64,000 bases of DNA, from NCBI RefSeq assembly GCF_900112425.1, contig NZ_FOLP01000009.1, forward strand, positions 124,001 to 188,000. Direction: 5' to 3'. This stretch comes from Variovorax sp. OK212. Its GTDB lineage: Bacteria; Pseudomonadota; Gammaproteobacteria; Burkholderiales; Burkholderiaceae_C. The position numbers and the translations under genes are program-made. Shown one piece after another: positions 43,791-52,747 of this stretch. Below the pieces are notes generated by a model, which was not told where the DNA came from, did not search any database, and saw only the letters and a program-made list of their open reading frames with translations. Position 1 is the first letter of the stretch. Each line of letters starts with the position of its first letter.

Positions 43791-43926
43791 TGTTTCGACG
43801 GGCCGGGGCCGCGGCGGCGTCCCCGCGACGCCACCAGACGTAGCCCTCGTCCCACATCGCCAGCGCCCGCCAGCCGTTAGGGTGGGGTCTCTTTCCATCT
43901 GTCATCGAAAAGAAGGAGACCGAATC

Positions 43927-44667
43927 ATGGCCTATACCTTGACGCAAGCCCGGGTGCTGTTGACCGCCGCGGAACTCGCCATCTTCGACCAGAGCCGGGC
44001 CGGCCCCATCAAGGAGCTGACCGTGGCGCGGCTGCACGGCAAAGTGACCCGCGCGCGTGCCTTGCGCGACAAGTACCGTGACCTGTACCGGCGCCAGACG
44101 GTCGCTACGCGCGGAGCGGCTGCCAGCCGGCGTTCCGCGGCAGGTGGCGACAACGAGCGCACGCAGAAGAAGTCCATCGTGTTCGCGGAAGTGCTGGAGC
44201 GCTTCGAGACGCGCCTGGCGCAGCTCGATGAGAAGGCGGCACCGGTGAAGCCTGCCGGCAAGAAGGCCGCGGCCAAGCCGGCGCCGCCTGCGAAGGCAGC
44301 GGCGAAGAAGACGCCAGCCACCAAGGCCGCGCCCAGGAAGACTGCTGCCAAGACGACCGCCGCGAAGAAGGCCAGCCGCTCCAAGGCCAAGCCCGTGAGC
44401 CTCAAGACCGCCGTGAAGCACGCGCTCGAACTCAAGCAGGCGGCGCTCGCAGCCCCGCCGGTGGCCGAGCATTCGTCGAAGGCGCCCGCCACGCTGTCGA
44501 CGCTCGGGGCCGCCGCCGCGGGCGCGCCCCTGGTCCATGCGCCGCTGGACATCAACCCGCGTGCGACCCGGCTGAACCCGCTCAAGGAACGCGCGGAGAA
44601 CATCGCGCTGCACGCGCACGCGGGTTCGCAGAACCGCCACGCGCAGGGCAAGCGCGACAGCCGCTGA
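43927..44667 (+). CDS. Histone H1-like Lys/Ala-rich DNA-binding protein
   Basis: A 246-residue protein. Residues 1-105 are a helical conserved head (YTLTQARVLLTAAELAIFDQ, LHGKVTRARALRDKYRDLYRR), and about 110-165 is a Lys/Ala/Pro tract with KKAAAKP and KKTPATKAAPRK-type repeats, like bacterial histone H1-like proteins (AlgP, HctB). Such proteins bind DNA non-specifically and compact the nucleoid. AAGGAG lies eight bases before the ATG. It is monocistronic between two unrelated operons. Confidence 0.85.
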   Translation: MAYTLTQARVLLTAAELAIFDQSRAGPIKELTVARLHGKVTRARALRDKYRDLYRRQTVATRGAAASRRSAAGGDNERTQKKSIVFAEVLERFETRLAQLDEKAAPVKPAGKKAAAKPAPPAKAAAKKTPATKAAPRKTAAKTTAAKKASRSKAKPVSLKTAVKHALELKQAALAAPPVAEHSSKAPATLSTLGAAAAGAPLVHAPLDINPRATRLNPLKERAENIALHAHAGSQNRHAQGKRDSR

Positions 44668-44688
44668 GGGGCACGAGCGGTGGGGGTT

Positions 44689-44717
44689 CCTGGCGCGCGG
44701 CTTGCCGGCGCGCCAGG
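44689..44717. terminator. Candidate bidirectional hairpin
   Basis: CCTGGCGCGC and its near-complement GCGCGCCAGG flank a CTTG loop between the convergent histone-like and enoyl-CoA hydratase genes. The stem is strong but there is no clear T-tract, so termination is probable rather than certain. Confidence 0.55.
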
Positions 44718-44733
44718 TGCGATGCCGCTGCGC

Positions 44734-45546
44734 TCAGCGCCCCGAGAAATTCGCCGCCCGCTTCTCCATGAAGTGCTTGATGCCTTCCTGGAAGTCTTCG
44801 CTGCGAAGGCTCTCCACCATGTCTTGGTTCGCCGCGGCGATCGACTCGCCGAGCGACTGATAGGGCGCCTCCCAGAGCTGGCGCTTCATCACGCCCACGG
44901 AGCGCGGCGACACCTCGGTGGACAGGCTCAGCGCCAAGGCCTGCGCGGCCGCCGCGAGCTCGTCGGCCGGCACGACGCGATGCACCAGCCCCATCGCCAG
45001 CGCTTCTTTCGCATCGATCTTGCGCGACGTCAGCAGCAGGTCGGTGGCGTGCGCATGGCCGACGACGCGCGGGAGCATCCAGGCGATGCCGTGCTCGGCG
45101 ATGAGCCCGCGCTTGGCGAAGGCGGTGGCGAAGACCGCCTTTTCCGACGCGATGCGAAAGTCGCTGTACAGCGCCATCACCAGCCCGAGCCCGGCGGCGG
45201 CACCGTTGATGGCGCTGACGATGGGCTTGGGCGCTGCAGGAAAGTACGAGTAGCGCGTCTGGTAGTCGGCGCGCCGGTTCATGTCGTAGGGGCGCATCCA
45301 TTCCTCGGCCTGGATGTCTTCGGGCGGCAGCACTTCCAGCTCTTCCATGTCCATGCCCGCGCAGAACGCGCGGCCAGCGCCGGTGAGCACGATGGCGCGC
45401 ACGGCCTTGTCGCGGCCGGCCTGTTCGATGGCCGAGCGCAGTTCGGCCTCGAGGATCTTGGTCAGCGCATTCATCCGCTCGGGGCGGTTCAGCGTGATGG
45501 TGGCGACGGGGCCGTCGACCGAGTAGAGCAGTTGTTCGCAGGTCAT
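44734..45546 (-). CDS. Enoyl-CoA hydratase/isomerase family protein (1)
   Basis: A 270-residue crotonase-fold protein. Oxyanion-hole segments are visible: GAGRAFCAGMDMEELEVLP near residue 55-73 and NGAAAGLGLVMALYSDFRIA near 113-132. In place of the two catalytic Glu positions it has AKRGLIAEHGIAWMLPRVVG, like family members using a single acid. It is last in the leftward operon, downstream of the aldehyde dehydrogenase. Reaction is not determined: hydration, isomerisation or retro-aldol are all possible. Confidence 0.88.
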   Translation of the reverse strand: MTCEQLLYSVDGPVATITLNRPERMNALTKILEAELRSAIEQAGRDKAVRAIVLTGAGRAFCAGMDMEELEVLPPEDIQAEEWMRPYDMNRRADYQTRYSYFPAAPKPIVSAINGAAAGLGLVMALYSDFRIASEKAVFATAFAKRGLIAEHGIAWMLPRVVGHAHATDLLLTSRKIDAKEALAMGLVHRVVPADELAAAAQALALSLSTEVSPRSVGVMKRQLWEAPYQSLGESIAAANQDMVESLRSEDFQEGIKHFMEKRAANFSGR

Positions 45547-45556
45547 GTCGGGGTGA

Positions 45557-47026
45557 TCAAGAGGAAGAAGAGGAAGAAGAGGAACAAAAGGAGGCAGGGT
45601 GTTCGAGGAAGGCCGCGGGCAGCTGGATCGACACGGGCTCGAGGAACTCCTCGAGGCCGAAGCGGCCGTTCTCGCGCCCGATGCCGGATTTCTTGAACCC
45701 GCCGAACGGCGCCGCGGGGTTGAAGGGCGCGCCGTTGATGTCGACTTGCCCGGCGCGGATGCGGCGCGCCACGGCCAGCGTCTGCGGCTCGACGGGGCCC
45801 CACACGGCGCCCGCCAATCCGTAGTCGGTGCCATTGGCCAGTGCGATGCCTTGCTCGACGTCGTCGTAGGCGATCAGCACCAGCACCGGGCCGAAGATTT
45901 CCTCCCGCGCCACCGCCATGTCGGAGGTCACGCCGGTCAGCACGGTGGCCGGCACGAAGAAGCCTTGCGCAGGGCGTTCCGCCGCGGTGCCGAGGCGCTT
46001 GGCGCCGGCCGCGATCGCGCTGTCGATCAGGTCCTGCACCTTTTGCTGCTGGGGCTTCGACACCAGGGGACCCAGACGCGTCGCGGCATCGGCCGGGTCG
46101 CCCATGCGGTAGCCGGCGAGCAAGTCGAGGGCCAGGCCTTCCACGGCTTCCAGCGAAGCGCGCGGCACCAGCAGGCGCGTGGTCGCGGAGCAGGTCTGGC
46201 CCGAGTTCAGCATGCAGCCCGCGAGCGTGGCCTTCACGGCCGCGGCCAGGTCCGCGCCGGGCAGCACGAGCGCCGCCGACTTGCCGCCCAGTTCGAGCGC
46301 CACGCGCTTGATGTCGGCACCCGCCAGGCTGGCGATGTGCCGGCCCGCGCGCGTCGAGCCGGTGAAGGACACCATGTCGACGTCGGGGTGGCGCACCAGC
46401 GCCTCGCCGATGTCCGGGCCGGCGCCATGGACCAGGTTGAAGACGCCCGCGGGCAGCCCCGCCTGCCGCACCGCCTCCGCCAGCAGGAAGGCGCTGGTCG
46501 GCGCGATCTCCGACGGCTTGAGCACCACCGTGCAACCGGCCAGCAGCGCCGGCGCGACCTTGCCGGTGATCTGGTGCAGCGGATAGTTCCAGGGCGTGAT
46601 GCAGGCGACCACGCCGACCGGCACCTGCTGCACCAGCGAATGCCCCACGCGCGACGCCCATTCGAAGTGGGCGGCCAGGTCGGCATACATGTCCCAGGCG
46701 GCGAGCGGTGCGCCAACCTGGATGCGCGCGGCCAGCTTGCGCGGCATGCCGACCTCGCGCGAAATGGCGCTCGCCAGCGCGTCGGCCTGGTCGCGCAACG
46801 CCGCGGCCACGCGGCGCACGGCCGCCACGCGTTCTGCCACGGGCGTGCGGGCCCAGCCGTCGAGGGCGCGCCGCGCGGCCGCCACGGCCGCGTGCACGTC
46901 GGCTGGCGACGCGGTGCGGTAGGTGCCGAACGTTTCCTCGGTGTAGCTGTCGGTGACGGGCAGGTCCTGTGCACCGTGGGCCGGCACCAGTGCGCCGTCG
47001 ATGAACAGTTGGGTGTGAGAGGCCAT
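45557..47026 (-). CDS. NAD(P)-dependent aldehyde dehydrogenase
   Basis: A 489-residue aldehyde dehydrogenase. Catalytic Glu is in ALELGGKSAALVLPG (about residue 243) and catalytic Cys in LNSGQTCSATTRLLVP (about 278); the cofactor segment PWNYPLHQITGKVAPALLAG is near 147. The C-terminus ends in a run of eight Ser encoded by a nine-base repeat (GAGGAAGAA units on the plus strand, 45560-45590), beyond the normal family end. It lies between two hydratase genes and could oxidise the aldehyde they release. Confidence 0.93.
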   Translation of the reverse strand: MASHTQLFIDGALVPAHGAQDLPVTDSYTEETFGTYRTASPADVHAAVAAARRALDGWARTPVAERVAAVRRVAAALRDQADALASAISREVGMPRKLAARIQVGAPLAAWDMYADLAAHFEWASRVGHSLVQQVPVGVVACITPWNYPLHQITGKVAPALLAGCTVVLKPSEIAPTSAFLLAEAVRQAGLPAGVFNLVHGAGPDIGEALVRHPDVDMVSFTGSTRAGRHIASLAGADIKRVALELGGKSAALVLPGADLAAAVKATLAGCMLNSGQTCSATTRLLVPRASLEAVEGLALDLLAGYRMGDPADAATRLGPLVSKPQQQKVQDLIDSAIAAGAKRLGTAAERPAQGFFVPATVLTGVTSDMAVAREEIFGPVLVLIAYDDVEQGIALANGTDYGLAGAVWGPVEPQTLAVARRIRAGQVDINGAPFNPAAPFGGFKKSGIGRENGRFGLEEFLEPVSIQLPAAFLEHPASFCSSSSSSSS

Positions 47027-47032
47027 GAAAGC

Positions 47033-47827
47033 TCAGTCCTTGTGAAGTGTCGATGTCCTGGGGGCGTCGCGGCGGGCGATGAACTCGCGCATCACGCGCT
47101 GCGGTTCGCCCGTCGAGTAGCACTCGAGCTGGTAGCGGATGCCGGCGCTGCAGGCTTCCTCGAAGCCCGGCTGCGTGCGCTCGCGAAAGCGTTGCTTGGT
47201 CGTGCGCAGCGCGGCGCCGGGCAGCGCCGCCAGGGCACGTGCGCGCTCGATGGCGCGCGGCAGCACCTGCTCGGCGGGCACCAGATCGTTGACGAGGCCG
47301 AGCGCGTGCGCGCGCTCGCCGCTGACGAGTTCGCCCGTCAATGACAACTGCTGGTTGAGCGAATGCCCGATCTGCAGCGACATCAGGTACGAGCCGACGA
47401 TGCTCGCCAGGCCGGCCTTGACCTCGGGCTGGCCCATGCGCAGCGCGGGGTGGGCCACGCGCAGGTCGCACATCAGCGCCATCTGGAAGCCGGCGCCCAC
47501 GGCGGTGCCGTTGAGTGCCGCGACGATCGGCTTGGCCACGTCCCGCACCGCCTGGTACATCGCGTGCTGGCGGTTGAGCCAGGCGGCCAGCGTGCCGGTG
47601 TCGATGGTGGCCGACTCGTCGAGGTCCTGCCCGCCGCAGAAAGCGCGCTCGCCGCTGCCGGTCAGCACGATGGCGCCGACCGTCGAATCGGCATCGAGCG
47701 CGTACAGCTGCCGCGTCAGTGCGGCGCGCAACCCGGCATCGACCGCGTTCAGCACGTCGGGCCTGTTCAGGCGCACGACGGCAATTTCGCCGAGCCGCTC
47801 GACCAGCACCGGGTCATGGGTGTGCAT
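47033..47827 (-). CDS. Enoyl-CoA hydratase/isomerase family protein (2)
   Basis: A 264-residue crotonase-family protein with oxyanion-hole segments GSGERAFCGGQDLDESAT and NGTAVGAGFQMALMCDLRVA. The catalytic acid region is MGQPEVKAGLASIVGSYLMS, with the first Glu present. It starts within the 3' end of the acyl-CoA ligase gene (14-base overlap), so it is probably translationally coupled and acts on that ligase's product. With the aldehyde dehydrogenase downstream, a hydratase/lyase releasing an aldehyde is plausible. Confidence 0.88.
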   Translation of the reverse strand: MHTHDPVLVERLGEIAVVRLNRPDVLNAVDAGLRAALTRQLYALDADSTVGAIVLTGSGERAFCGGQDLDESATIDTGTLAAWLNRQHAMYQAVRDVAKPIVAALNGTAVGAGFQMALMCDLRVAHPALRMGQPEVKAGLASIVGSYLMSLQIGHSLNQQLSLTGELVSGERAHALGLVNDLVPAEQVLPRAIERARALAALPGAALRTTKQRFRERTQPGFEEACSAGIRYQLECYSTGEPQRVMREFIARRDAPRTSTLHKD

Positions 47828-49991
47828 GGGTTTCCTCCTGGCGTTCGATGACCGCGTCGACGGCCCAGCCGCCCTGGCCGGCCGCGCCGACGATCAGCGG
47901 GTTGAGATCGATCGAGGCAATGGCCTGCGGGTGCGCCGCGGCGAGCGCGCCCAGCGCCACGGCCGTGCGCGCCACCGCGCCGAGGTCTGTCGGCGCGTCG
48001 CCGCGCACGCCGGCCAGGACCGGCGCGATGCGCAGCGTCCGCAGCTTGGCGAGAACATCGGCTTCCGAGAACGGATGCAGCAGCACCACGAAGTCGCGCA
48101 GCGCCTCCACGTACTTGCCGCCGTCGCTCACCATGACCACGGTGCCGAAGAGCGGGTCCTGCCGCACGCCGAGGGCGAACTCGCGCTGGCCGCGCACGCG
48201 CTGCGCGACGATCACGCCGTCGAAGGGCACGCCCATCGCGGCGATCCGTTCGCTGCAGGCGGTCCAGCTCGCGGCGATGTCGCCGGCACTGCGCACGCCG
48301 AGGAACACGAGGCCGTGTTCCGACTTGTGCGGAACCTGCGCGGAGCAGGCTTTCACCACCACCTCGGGCCCCAGCGCCTGCCACGCCGCAACGGCTTCTT
48401 CGACAGTGCGGCACAGCCGGTGCGCAACGACCGGAATGCCGGCCTCGGCCAGCAGCGAGAGGCTCTGGGCTTCGCTCAGGAAGGGCGCGTCGCCGGCCGG
48501 CATGCGGGTGGTGCGTGGCGCCGCCGAAGCGCTGCCGCTGCCGTTGCCGTTGCTGCTGCTGCCGTTGTTGCTGCTGCTGCGCGTCGCCGCCTGGCGCAGC
48601 AGCGTGCCGTGCCGGCTCCACTGGTGCAGCGCGCCGATGGCGTCGGTCTCGTGCGCGAACACCGGCACGCCGGCTTCACGAAAAGCCTGGCGCACCGACG
48701 CCTGCGGCGCCGACACCGCCGTGGGCTTGCCGCGCGCGGCGGCGAAGCGCGCGGTGTCGCGCGCCATGCCCGGCACGTCGTAGGCTTCGCCGGCCACGGG
48801 CACGCCGACCAGGAACATGTCCGCCTGCGGGTCGGCCGCGAGCGCGCCGAGCGTGTCCGCATACATGCCGCCCTTGGTCATGAGCGACGCCGTCAGGTCG
48901 ACGGGGTTCTGCGGCGTGGCGAAGCTCGGCATGATCGCGGCCAGCGCCTTCACGACCGGCTCGCCCAGTTCCGCCAGCGGCAGGCCAAGCGACTCGGCCG
49001 CGTCCGCGCACAACACGCCGACGGCGCCGCTGTGGCTCATGACGACCAGGCGCTCCGCCCGACGCTCGGTCGGACGCGGCGGCGCCGCGAGATAGAGCTC
49101 CACGGCGTTGACCAGGCCGTGCACGTCGTTGGCGCGCCAGATGCCGTGGCGCTCCAGGAAGGCGTCGACCACCACGTCGTCGTTGACGATGGCGCCGGTG
49201 TGCGAGGCGGCGGCTTTCGCGCCGTGCGCGCTGCGGCCCGACTTGAGCGCGATCACCGCCGCGCCGCGCGCCGCCGTGAGGCGCGCGACCTCGGCCAGCA
49301 TGGCCGGGTCGCCGAGCGACTCGATGTACATCAGCACCACGCGAATCTCGGGGTCGGCCGCCGCCGCCAGTGCGAGTTCGCACACCGAGGCGTCGGCGTC
49401 GTTGCCCGACGCGACCAGGTAGCGCACGCCGATGCCGCGCTCGCGCAGCATGGCGTAGGGCATCACGCTGGCCGCGCCGCTCTGGCTGACGATGGCGATC
49501 GGGCCGTCCTGCGGCGCGACTTCCATGAACATGGTGCTGAAGTTCATCACCGCGCCGGTGCTGAAATTGGCCACGCCCTGCGCGTTGGGCCCGACCAGGC
49601 GGACGCCCAGGCGCCGGGCCTGCGCCACCAATGCGTGCTGCAGCGCAACGCCCGCGCTGCCGGTCTCGCCGAAACCCGAGCTCATGACGATGGCGGCGCC
49701 GACACCGCGCGCGGCGCACTGGTCGATGACGCCGGGCACCGCGTCCTGCCCGACGGCGACGATGGCCACGTCGGGCACTTCCGGCACGGCGTCGAGCGAC
49801 GGGTAGGCCTGCAGGCCCTGCACGGTCGCGCGCTTCGGGTTGATCGGGTACACCGCGCCCTGGAAGCCGAAGCGCTGGAGGTAGTGCAGCGGCCGGCCGC
49901 CGACCTTGTTGCGGTCTTCGGTGGCGCCCACCACGGCGATGCGCCGCGGTGCAAATGCCTGCTGCAGGCGTGGATCGAGCAAGGAAGCCAT
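47814..49991 (-). CDS. ADP-forming acyl-CoA synthetase (fused alpha-beta)
   Basis: A 725-residue single-chain acid-CoA ligase. The N-terminal CoA-binding domain begins RRIAVVGATEDRNKVGGRP; a succinyl-CoA synthetase-like ligase domain carries AASHTGAIVNDDVVVDAF with the phosphohistidine; the C-terminal half is an ATP-grasp domain (VVKACSAQVPHKSEHGLVFL). Between them (about residues 478-510) lies a Ser/Asn/Gly-rich linker encoded by CTG/CCG-type triplet runs at 48530-48590. FerA of Sphingobium SYK-6, which activates ferulate, belongs to this superfamily, but substrate cannot be read here. Start ATG at 49991. Confidence 0.9.
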   Translation of the reverse strand: MASLLDPRLQQAFAPRRIAVVGATEDRNKVGGRPLHYLQRFGFQGAVYPINPKRATVQGLQAYPSLDAVPEVPDVAIVAVGQDAVPGVIDQCAARGVGAAIVMSSGFGETGSAGVALQHALVAQARRLGVRLVGPNAQGVANFSTGAVMNFSTMFMEVAPQDGPIAIVSQSGAASVMPYAMLRERGIGVRYLVASGNDADASVCELALAAAADPEIRVVLMYIESLGDPAMLAEVARLTAARGAAVIALKSGRSAHGAKAAASHTGAIVNDDVVVDAFLERHGIWRANDVHGLVNAVELYLAAPPRPTERRAERLVVMSHSGAVGVLCADAAESLGLPLAELGEPVVKALAAIMPSFATPQNPVDLTASLMTKGGMYADTLGALAADPQADMFLVGVPVAGEAYDVPGMARDTARFAAARGKPTAVSAPQASVRQAFREAGVPVFAHETDAIGALHQWSRHGTLLRQAATRSSSNNGSSSNGNGSGSASAAPRTTRMPAGDAPFLSEAQSLSLLAEAGIPVVAHRLCRTVEEAVAAWQALGPEVVVKACSAQVPHKSEHGLVFLGVRSAGDIAASWTACSERIAAMGVPFDGVIVAQRVRGQREFALGVRQDPLFGTVVMVSDGGKYVEALRDFVVLLHPFSEADVLAKLRTLRIAPVLAGVRGDAPTDLGAVARTAVALGALAAAHPQAIASIDLNPLIVGAAGQGGWAVDAVIERQEETHAHP

Positions 49992-50005
49992 GGGCAATGT
50001 CCGGT

Positions 50006-50986
50006 TCAGTCGAGGCTGGCGCCGGAGTTCTTCACTACCGGCGCCCACTTGGCGGTGTCGCTCTTGATGAGCGCGGCGAATTCGGCGGGCGTGGTGCTGC
50101 GCGCCTCGGCGCCGTCGGCTTCCATGCGCTTCTTCATTTCGTCGGTGGCCATCACCGCCGCGATCTCGCGCTGCAGGCGGTCGACGACCGGCGCCGGCGT
50201 GCCCTTGGGCGCCAGCACGCCGTACCAGATCGTCACGTCGAAGCCTTTCAGGCCGGCCTCCTGCGCCGTGGGCACGCCGGGCAGCAGCGGCGAACGCTTC
50301 GGGCCGGTCACGGCCACGGCATGCACCTTGCCGGCGGCCAGGTTCTGGGTTTGCTGCGCGATGGTGTCGAACATCATCGACAGGCGCCCGCCCAGCAGGT
50401 CGATGAGCGCGGGCGCTGAGCCCTTGTACGGAATGTGATTGATCTGGATGCCGGCGGTGCTGCGAAACAGCTCGCCCGACAGGTGGTTCGAGCTGCCGTT
50501 GCCGGCCGAGCCGTAGGTGAGGTCGCCGGGCTTGGCCTTGGCCAGCGCGATCAGATCGGACAGGTTCCTGGCGGGCACCTGCGGGCTCACGACCAGCACG
50601 TTCATGGTGGTGGCCATCAGGCTCACCGGCGCGAAGTCTTTCACCGGGTCGTAGCGCAGCTTCTTGTAGAGGCTCGGGTTGATCGCCATCGTGCCGGTGG
50701 TGCCGAAGAAAAGCATCTGCCCGTCGGCCGGCGCGCGGGCCACCAGTTCGGCGGCAATGCTGCCGCCGGCACCGCCGCGGTTGTCGATGATCACTTGCTG
50801 GCCCAGCCGGTCGCCGAGCTTCTGGGCCAGCAGGCGCGCCATCGAGTCGGTGGGGCCGCCGGCGGGGAAGGGCACCACGAGGGTGACGGGCTGCCGGTGG
50901 TAGGGCGCTTCCTGGGCGTGGAGCAGCGGCGATGCGAGCAGGGCGGCGCCTGCCAGCGCCGCGCAGAGCGAGTGCGTGAATTTCAA
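50006..50986 (-). CDS. Bug/TctC-family periplasmic binding protein
   Basis: A 326-residue tripartite tricarboxylate-type receptor, a family greatly expanded in Burkholderiales. Signal peptide to about residue 25 (LCAALAGAALLASPLLHA). Family motifs: PVTLVVPFPAGGPTDSMARL near residue 35, VIIDNRGGAGGSIAAELVA near 68, and TYGSAGNGSSNHLSGELF near 155. It is first in the catabolic operon, divergent from a LysR gene, and probably presents the organic acid degraded by the downstream enzymes. No TctA/TctB subunits are nearby. Confidence 0.94.
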   Translation of the reverse strand: MKFTHSLCAALAGAALLASPLLHAQEAPYHRQPVTLVVPFPAGGPTDSMARLLAQKLGDRLGQQVIIDNRGGAGGSIAAELVARAPADGQMLFFGTTGTMAINPSLYKKLRYDPVKDFAPVSLMATTMNVLVVSPQVPARNLSDLIALAKAKPGDLTYGSAGNGSSNHLSGELFRSTAGIQINHIPYKGSAPALIDLLGGRLSMMFDTIAQQTQNLAAGKVHAVAVTGPKRSPLLPGVPTAQEAGLKGFDVTIWYGVLAPKGTPAPVVDRLQREIAAVMATDEMKKRMEADGAEARSTTPAEFAALIKSDTAKWAPVVKNSGASLD

Positions 50987-51054
50987 GTCGGTCTCCGTTT
51001 ATTGATTTGCTGCCGCGAGGTTAGGACCCGCCAAGGATTCCAGAAAGATGAATG

Positions 51055-51075
51055 AATGGATTTCAGGTTTCCATT
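51055..51075. promoter_or_regulatory. Inverted repeat, LysR-type operator candidate
   Basis: A perfect AATGGA-N9-TCCATT palindrome lies 11 bases before the start codon of the divergent LysR gene, in the 100-base gap to the Bug-type gene. Position this close to the LysR start suggests autorepression, while the leftward operon lies about 70 bases away in the usual activation range. Confidence 0.6.
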
Positions 51076-51086
51076 AAAGTGAAACC

Positions 51087-51986
51087 ATGAAACTCAGGCA
51101 GCTCAGCACCTTCCTGCTGGTGGCGGACATGCAGTCGCTGTCGCGCGCGGCCATTGCGTCGGACACGGCCCAGTCGCTCGTGAGCCGGCAGATCGCGATG
51201 CTGGAGGCGGCCTGGGGCGGGCGGCTGTTCGACCGCACGGGCCGCGGCATGGCGCTGTCCGATTTCGGCAAGCGCATGTACCCGGAGGTCAAGCGCGTGG
51301 TCGACCAGGTGGCCCAGCTCGACGCCGCGGCGAGCGAGGCGGCCGGCGTGCTGACCGGCACGGTGCATGTGGGCGTGCTGCCTTCGCTGTCACGCCAGTT
51401 GCTGCCGATGCTGCTGGCCGACATCCGCGAAAGGGCGCCGGCACTGCGCCTGCACGTGCTGGAGGGTTTCAGCGGCACGCTCGACGAGCAGCTCGCCTCG
51501 GGCCGGCTCGACATGATCGTGGTCAACCGCTACGGCTCGTCGGCGCTGCGCGGGGAAGACGTGCTCGGCAAGGTCGACACCTTCCTGATCGGCAAGGCGG
51601 GCCTGCCGCAGTTCAGCGGCAAGACCATGCCGTTTCGCGCGCTCGCCGGCCTGCCCCTGGTGCTGCCGGCCGTGCCCAACGGCCTGCGCGCCACGCTCGA
51701 CGTGCTCGCCCGGCGCCACAACGTGGCCCTGGACATCGTGATGGAGGTCGACACCGCCACCTCGATGAAGGACGTCGCGGCCAGCGGGCACGCCTTCACG
51801 CTGCTGCCAAACACTGCCGTGGCGCAGGAGGTTGCCGCGGGCATCCTCGGTGCGTGCAAGGTGACGGGGCCGGGCATCCGCCGCACGATTGCGCTGAGCC
51901 TGACGCGGCAGCGGCCGTTGTCCGAAGGCGCGCGCCTGGTGGCGTCGCGCGTGCGGCTGCTGGCGTCCGAATTGCTGGCCGGCTGA
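51087..51986 (+). CDS. LysR-type transcriptional regulator
   Basis: A 299-residue LysR-family regulator, with winged helix at residues 1-60 (LRQLSTFLLVADMQSLSRAA, QSLVSRQIAMLEAAWG) and a typical effector domain. ATG at 51087 (MKLRQLSTF). It is divergent from the Bug-type binding protein and catabolic operon, which it probably controls through the palindrome at 51055-51075. No second gene follows closely; the next is 135 bases on. Confidence 0.93.
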   Translation: MKLRQLSTFLLVADMQSLSRAAIASDTAQSLVSRQIAMLEAAWGGRLFDRTGRGMALSDFGKRMYPEVKRVVDQVAQLDAAASEAAGVLTGTVHVGVLPSLSRQLLPMLLADIRERAPALRLHVLEGFSGTLDEQLASGRLDMIVVNRYGSSALRGEDVLGKVDTFLIGKAGLPQFSGKTMPFRALAGLPLVLPAVPNGLRATLDVLARRHNVALDIVMEVDTATSMKDVAASGHAFTLLPNTAVAQEVAAGILGACKVTGPGIRRTIALSLTRQRPLSEGARLVASRVRLLASELLAG

Positions 51987-52121
51987 TTTGCCGACAGGCC
52001 GGTCCGGGGATCGCGCCGCCCGCATGACATGCGCGGCGCGCAGGCGTATGCTTTCGGCCCGTGCAGGGGGTCGGCTCGCAGAGTCGGCCAGCGAAATCGG
52101 CTCTCGGATGGAGATCTGAAG

Positions 52122-52583
52122 ATGACCAGTCCAGCCCGTTCGTTGCTCCGCGCTGCGGCGCTGGAGGAAGAAATCGACTTGCCGGCCCGCATGGTCGGCG
52201 AGGGTTTCCAGATCGCTGCGCGCTCGCAGAAGATCTACATCGCGACCGGCGCGCACGTCGTCTTCTTCGAGGTTTTTTCCGACGACGGCGAGCGCATCGG
52301 CATTGCCAATGCGATCCTCGAACCTCGCGCCGAGGCCGTCTCGGGCATCGGGCATGTCTGCGTCACGCTGAGCGAGCAGCGCTCCAATGCCGAACTGCTG
52401 GCGCAGATCGCCGATGTGCTGGTCGACTATGCCGTCGAAGCGGGGCTGACCGAGGTCATGATCGTGGTGCCTGCGTCGCACGCGGACTCCGTGGAGGCCT
52501 GCTGCAGGCTGGACCCGCTCTCGTGCGCCGCAACGCGCATCTCGCAGGACGTCGAAGGGCAGGCCTACGTGTATCGCAGGTAA
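52122..52583 (+). CDS. Hypothetical alpha/beta protein
   Basis: A 153-residue protein with no motif I recognise. Pattern suggests an alpha/beta fold: strands IYIATGAHVVFFEVFS and GHVCVTLSEQ, a helix (NAELLAQIADVLVDYAVEAG) and strand TEVMIVVPAS. ATG at 52122 is preceded by GGAG at eight bases; an earlier in-frame ATG at 52029 would add 31 residues with poor composition. It stands alone between a LysR gene and the oxidoreductase operon. Confidence 0.7.
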   Translation: MTSPARSLLRAAALEEEIDLPARMVGEGFQIAARSQKIYIATGAHVVFFEVFSDDGERIGIANAILEPRAEAVSGIGHVCVTLSEQRSNAELLAQIADVLVDYAVEAGLTEVMIVVPASHADSVEACCRLDPLSCAATRISQDVEGQAYVYRR

Positions 52584-52747
52584 CCGAACAGGGCGAAGGT
52601 GGCGCAAGTGGCCCGTTCGCGCCCGCGCCACGGCCCAACTGCTGCGGGATTCCACCAAGGACACAGGCCGGCCAGCGCGGCGCATACTCGCGCAAAAGCC
52701 ACTCGCCGGCCCCTTCGGGGTTCCAGGCGACAGCCAGGAGACACGCG

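Noticed and set aside
44734..49991. Naming the catabolic operon as ferulate degradation (ferA/ferB/ligV)
   Set aside because: Enzyme classes fit, but no residue-level feature distinguishes a feruloyl-CoA lyase from other crotonases here, so no gene symbols were assigned.
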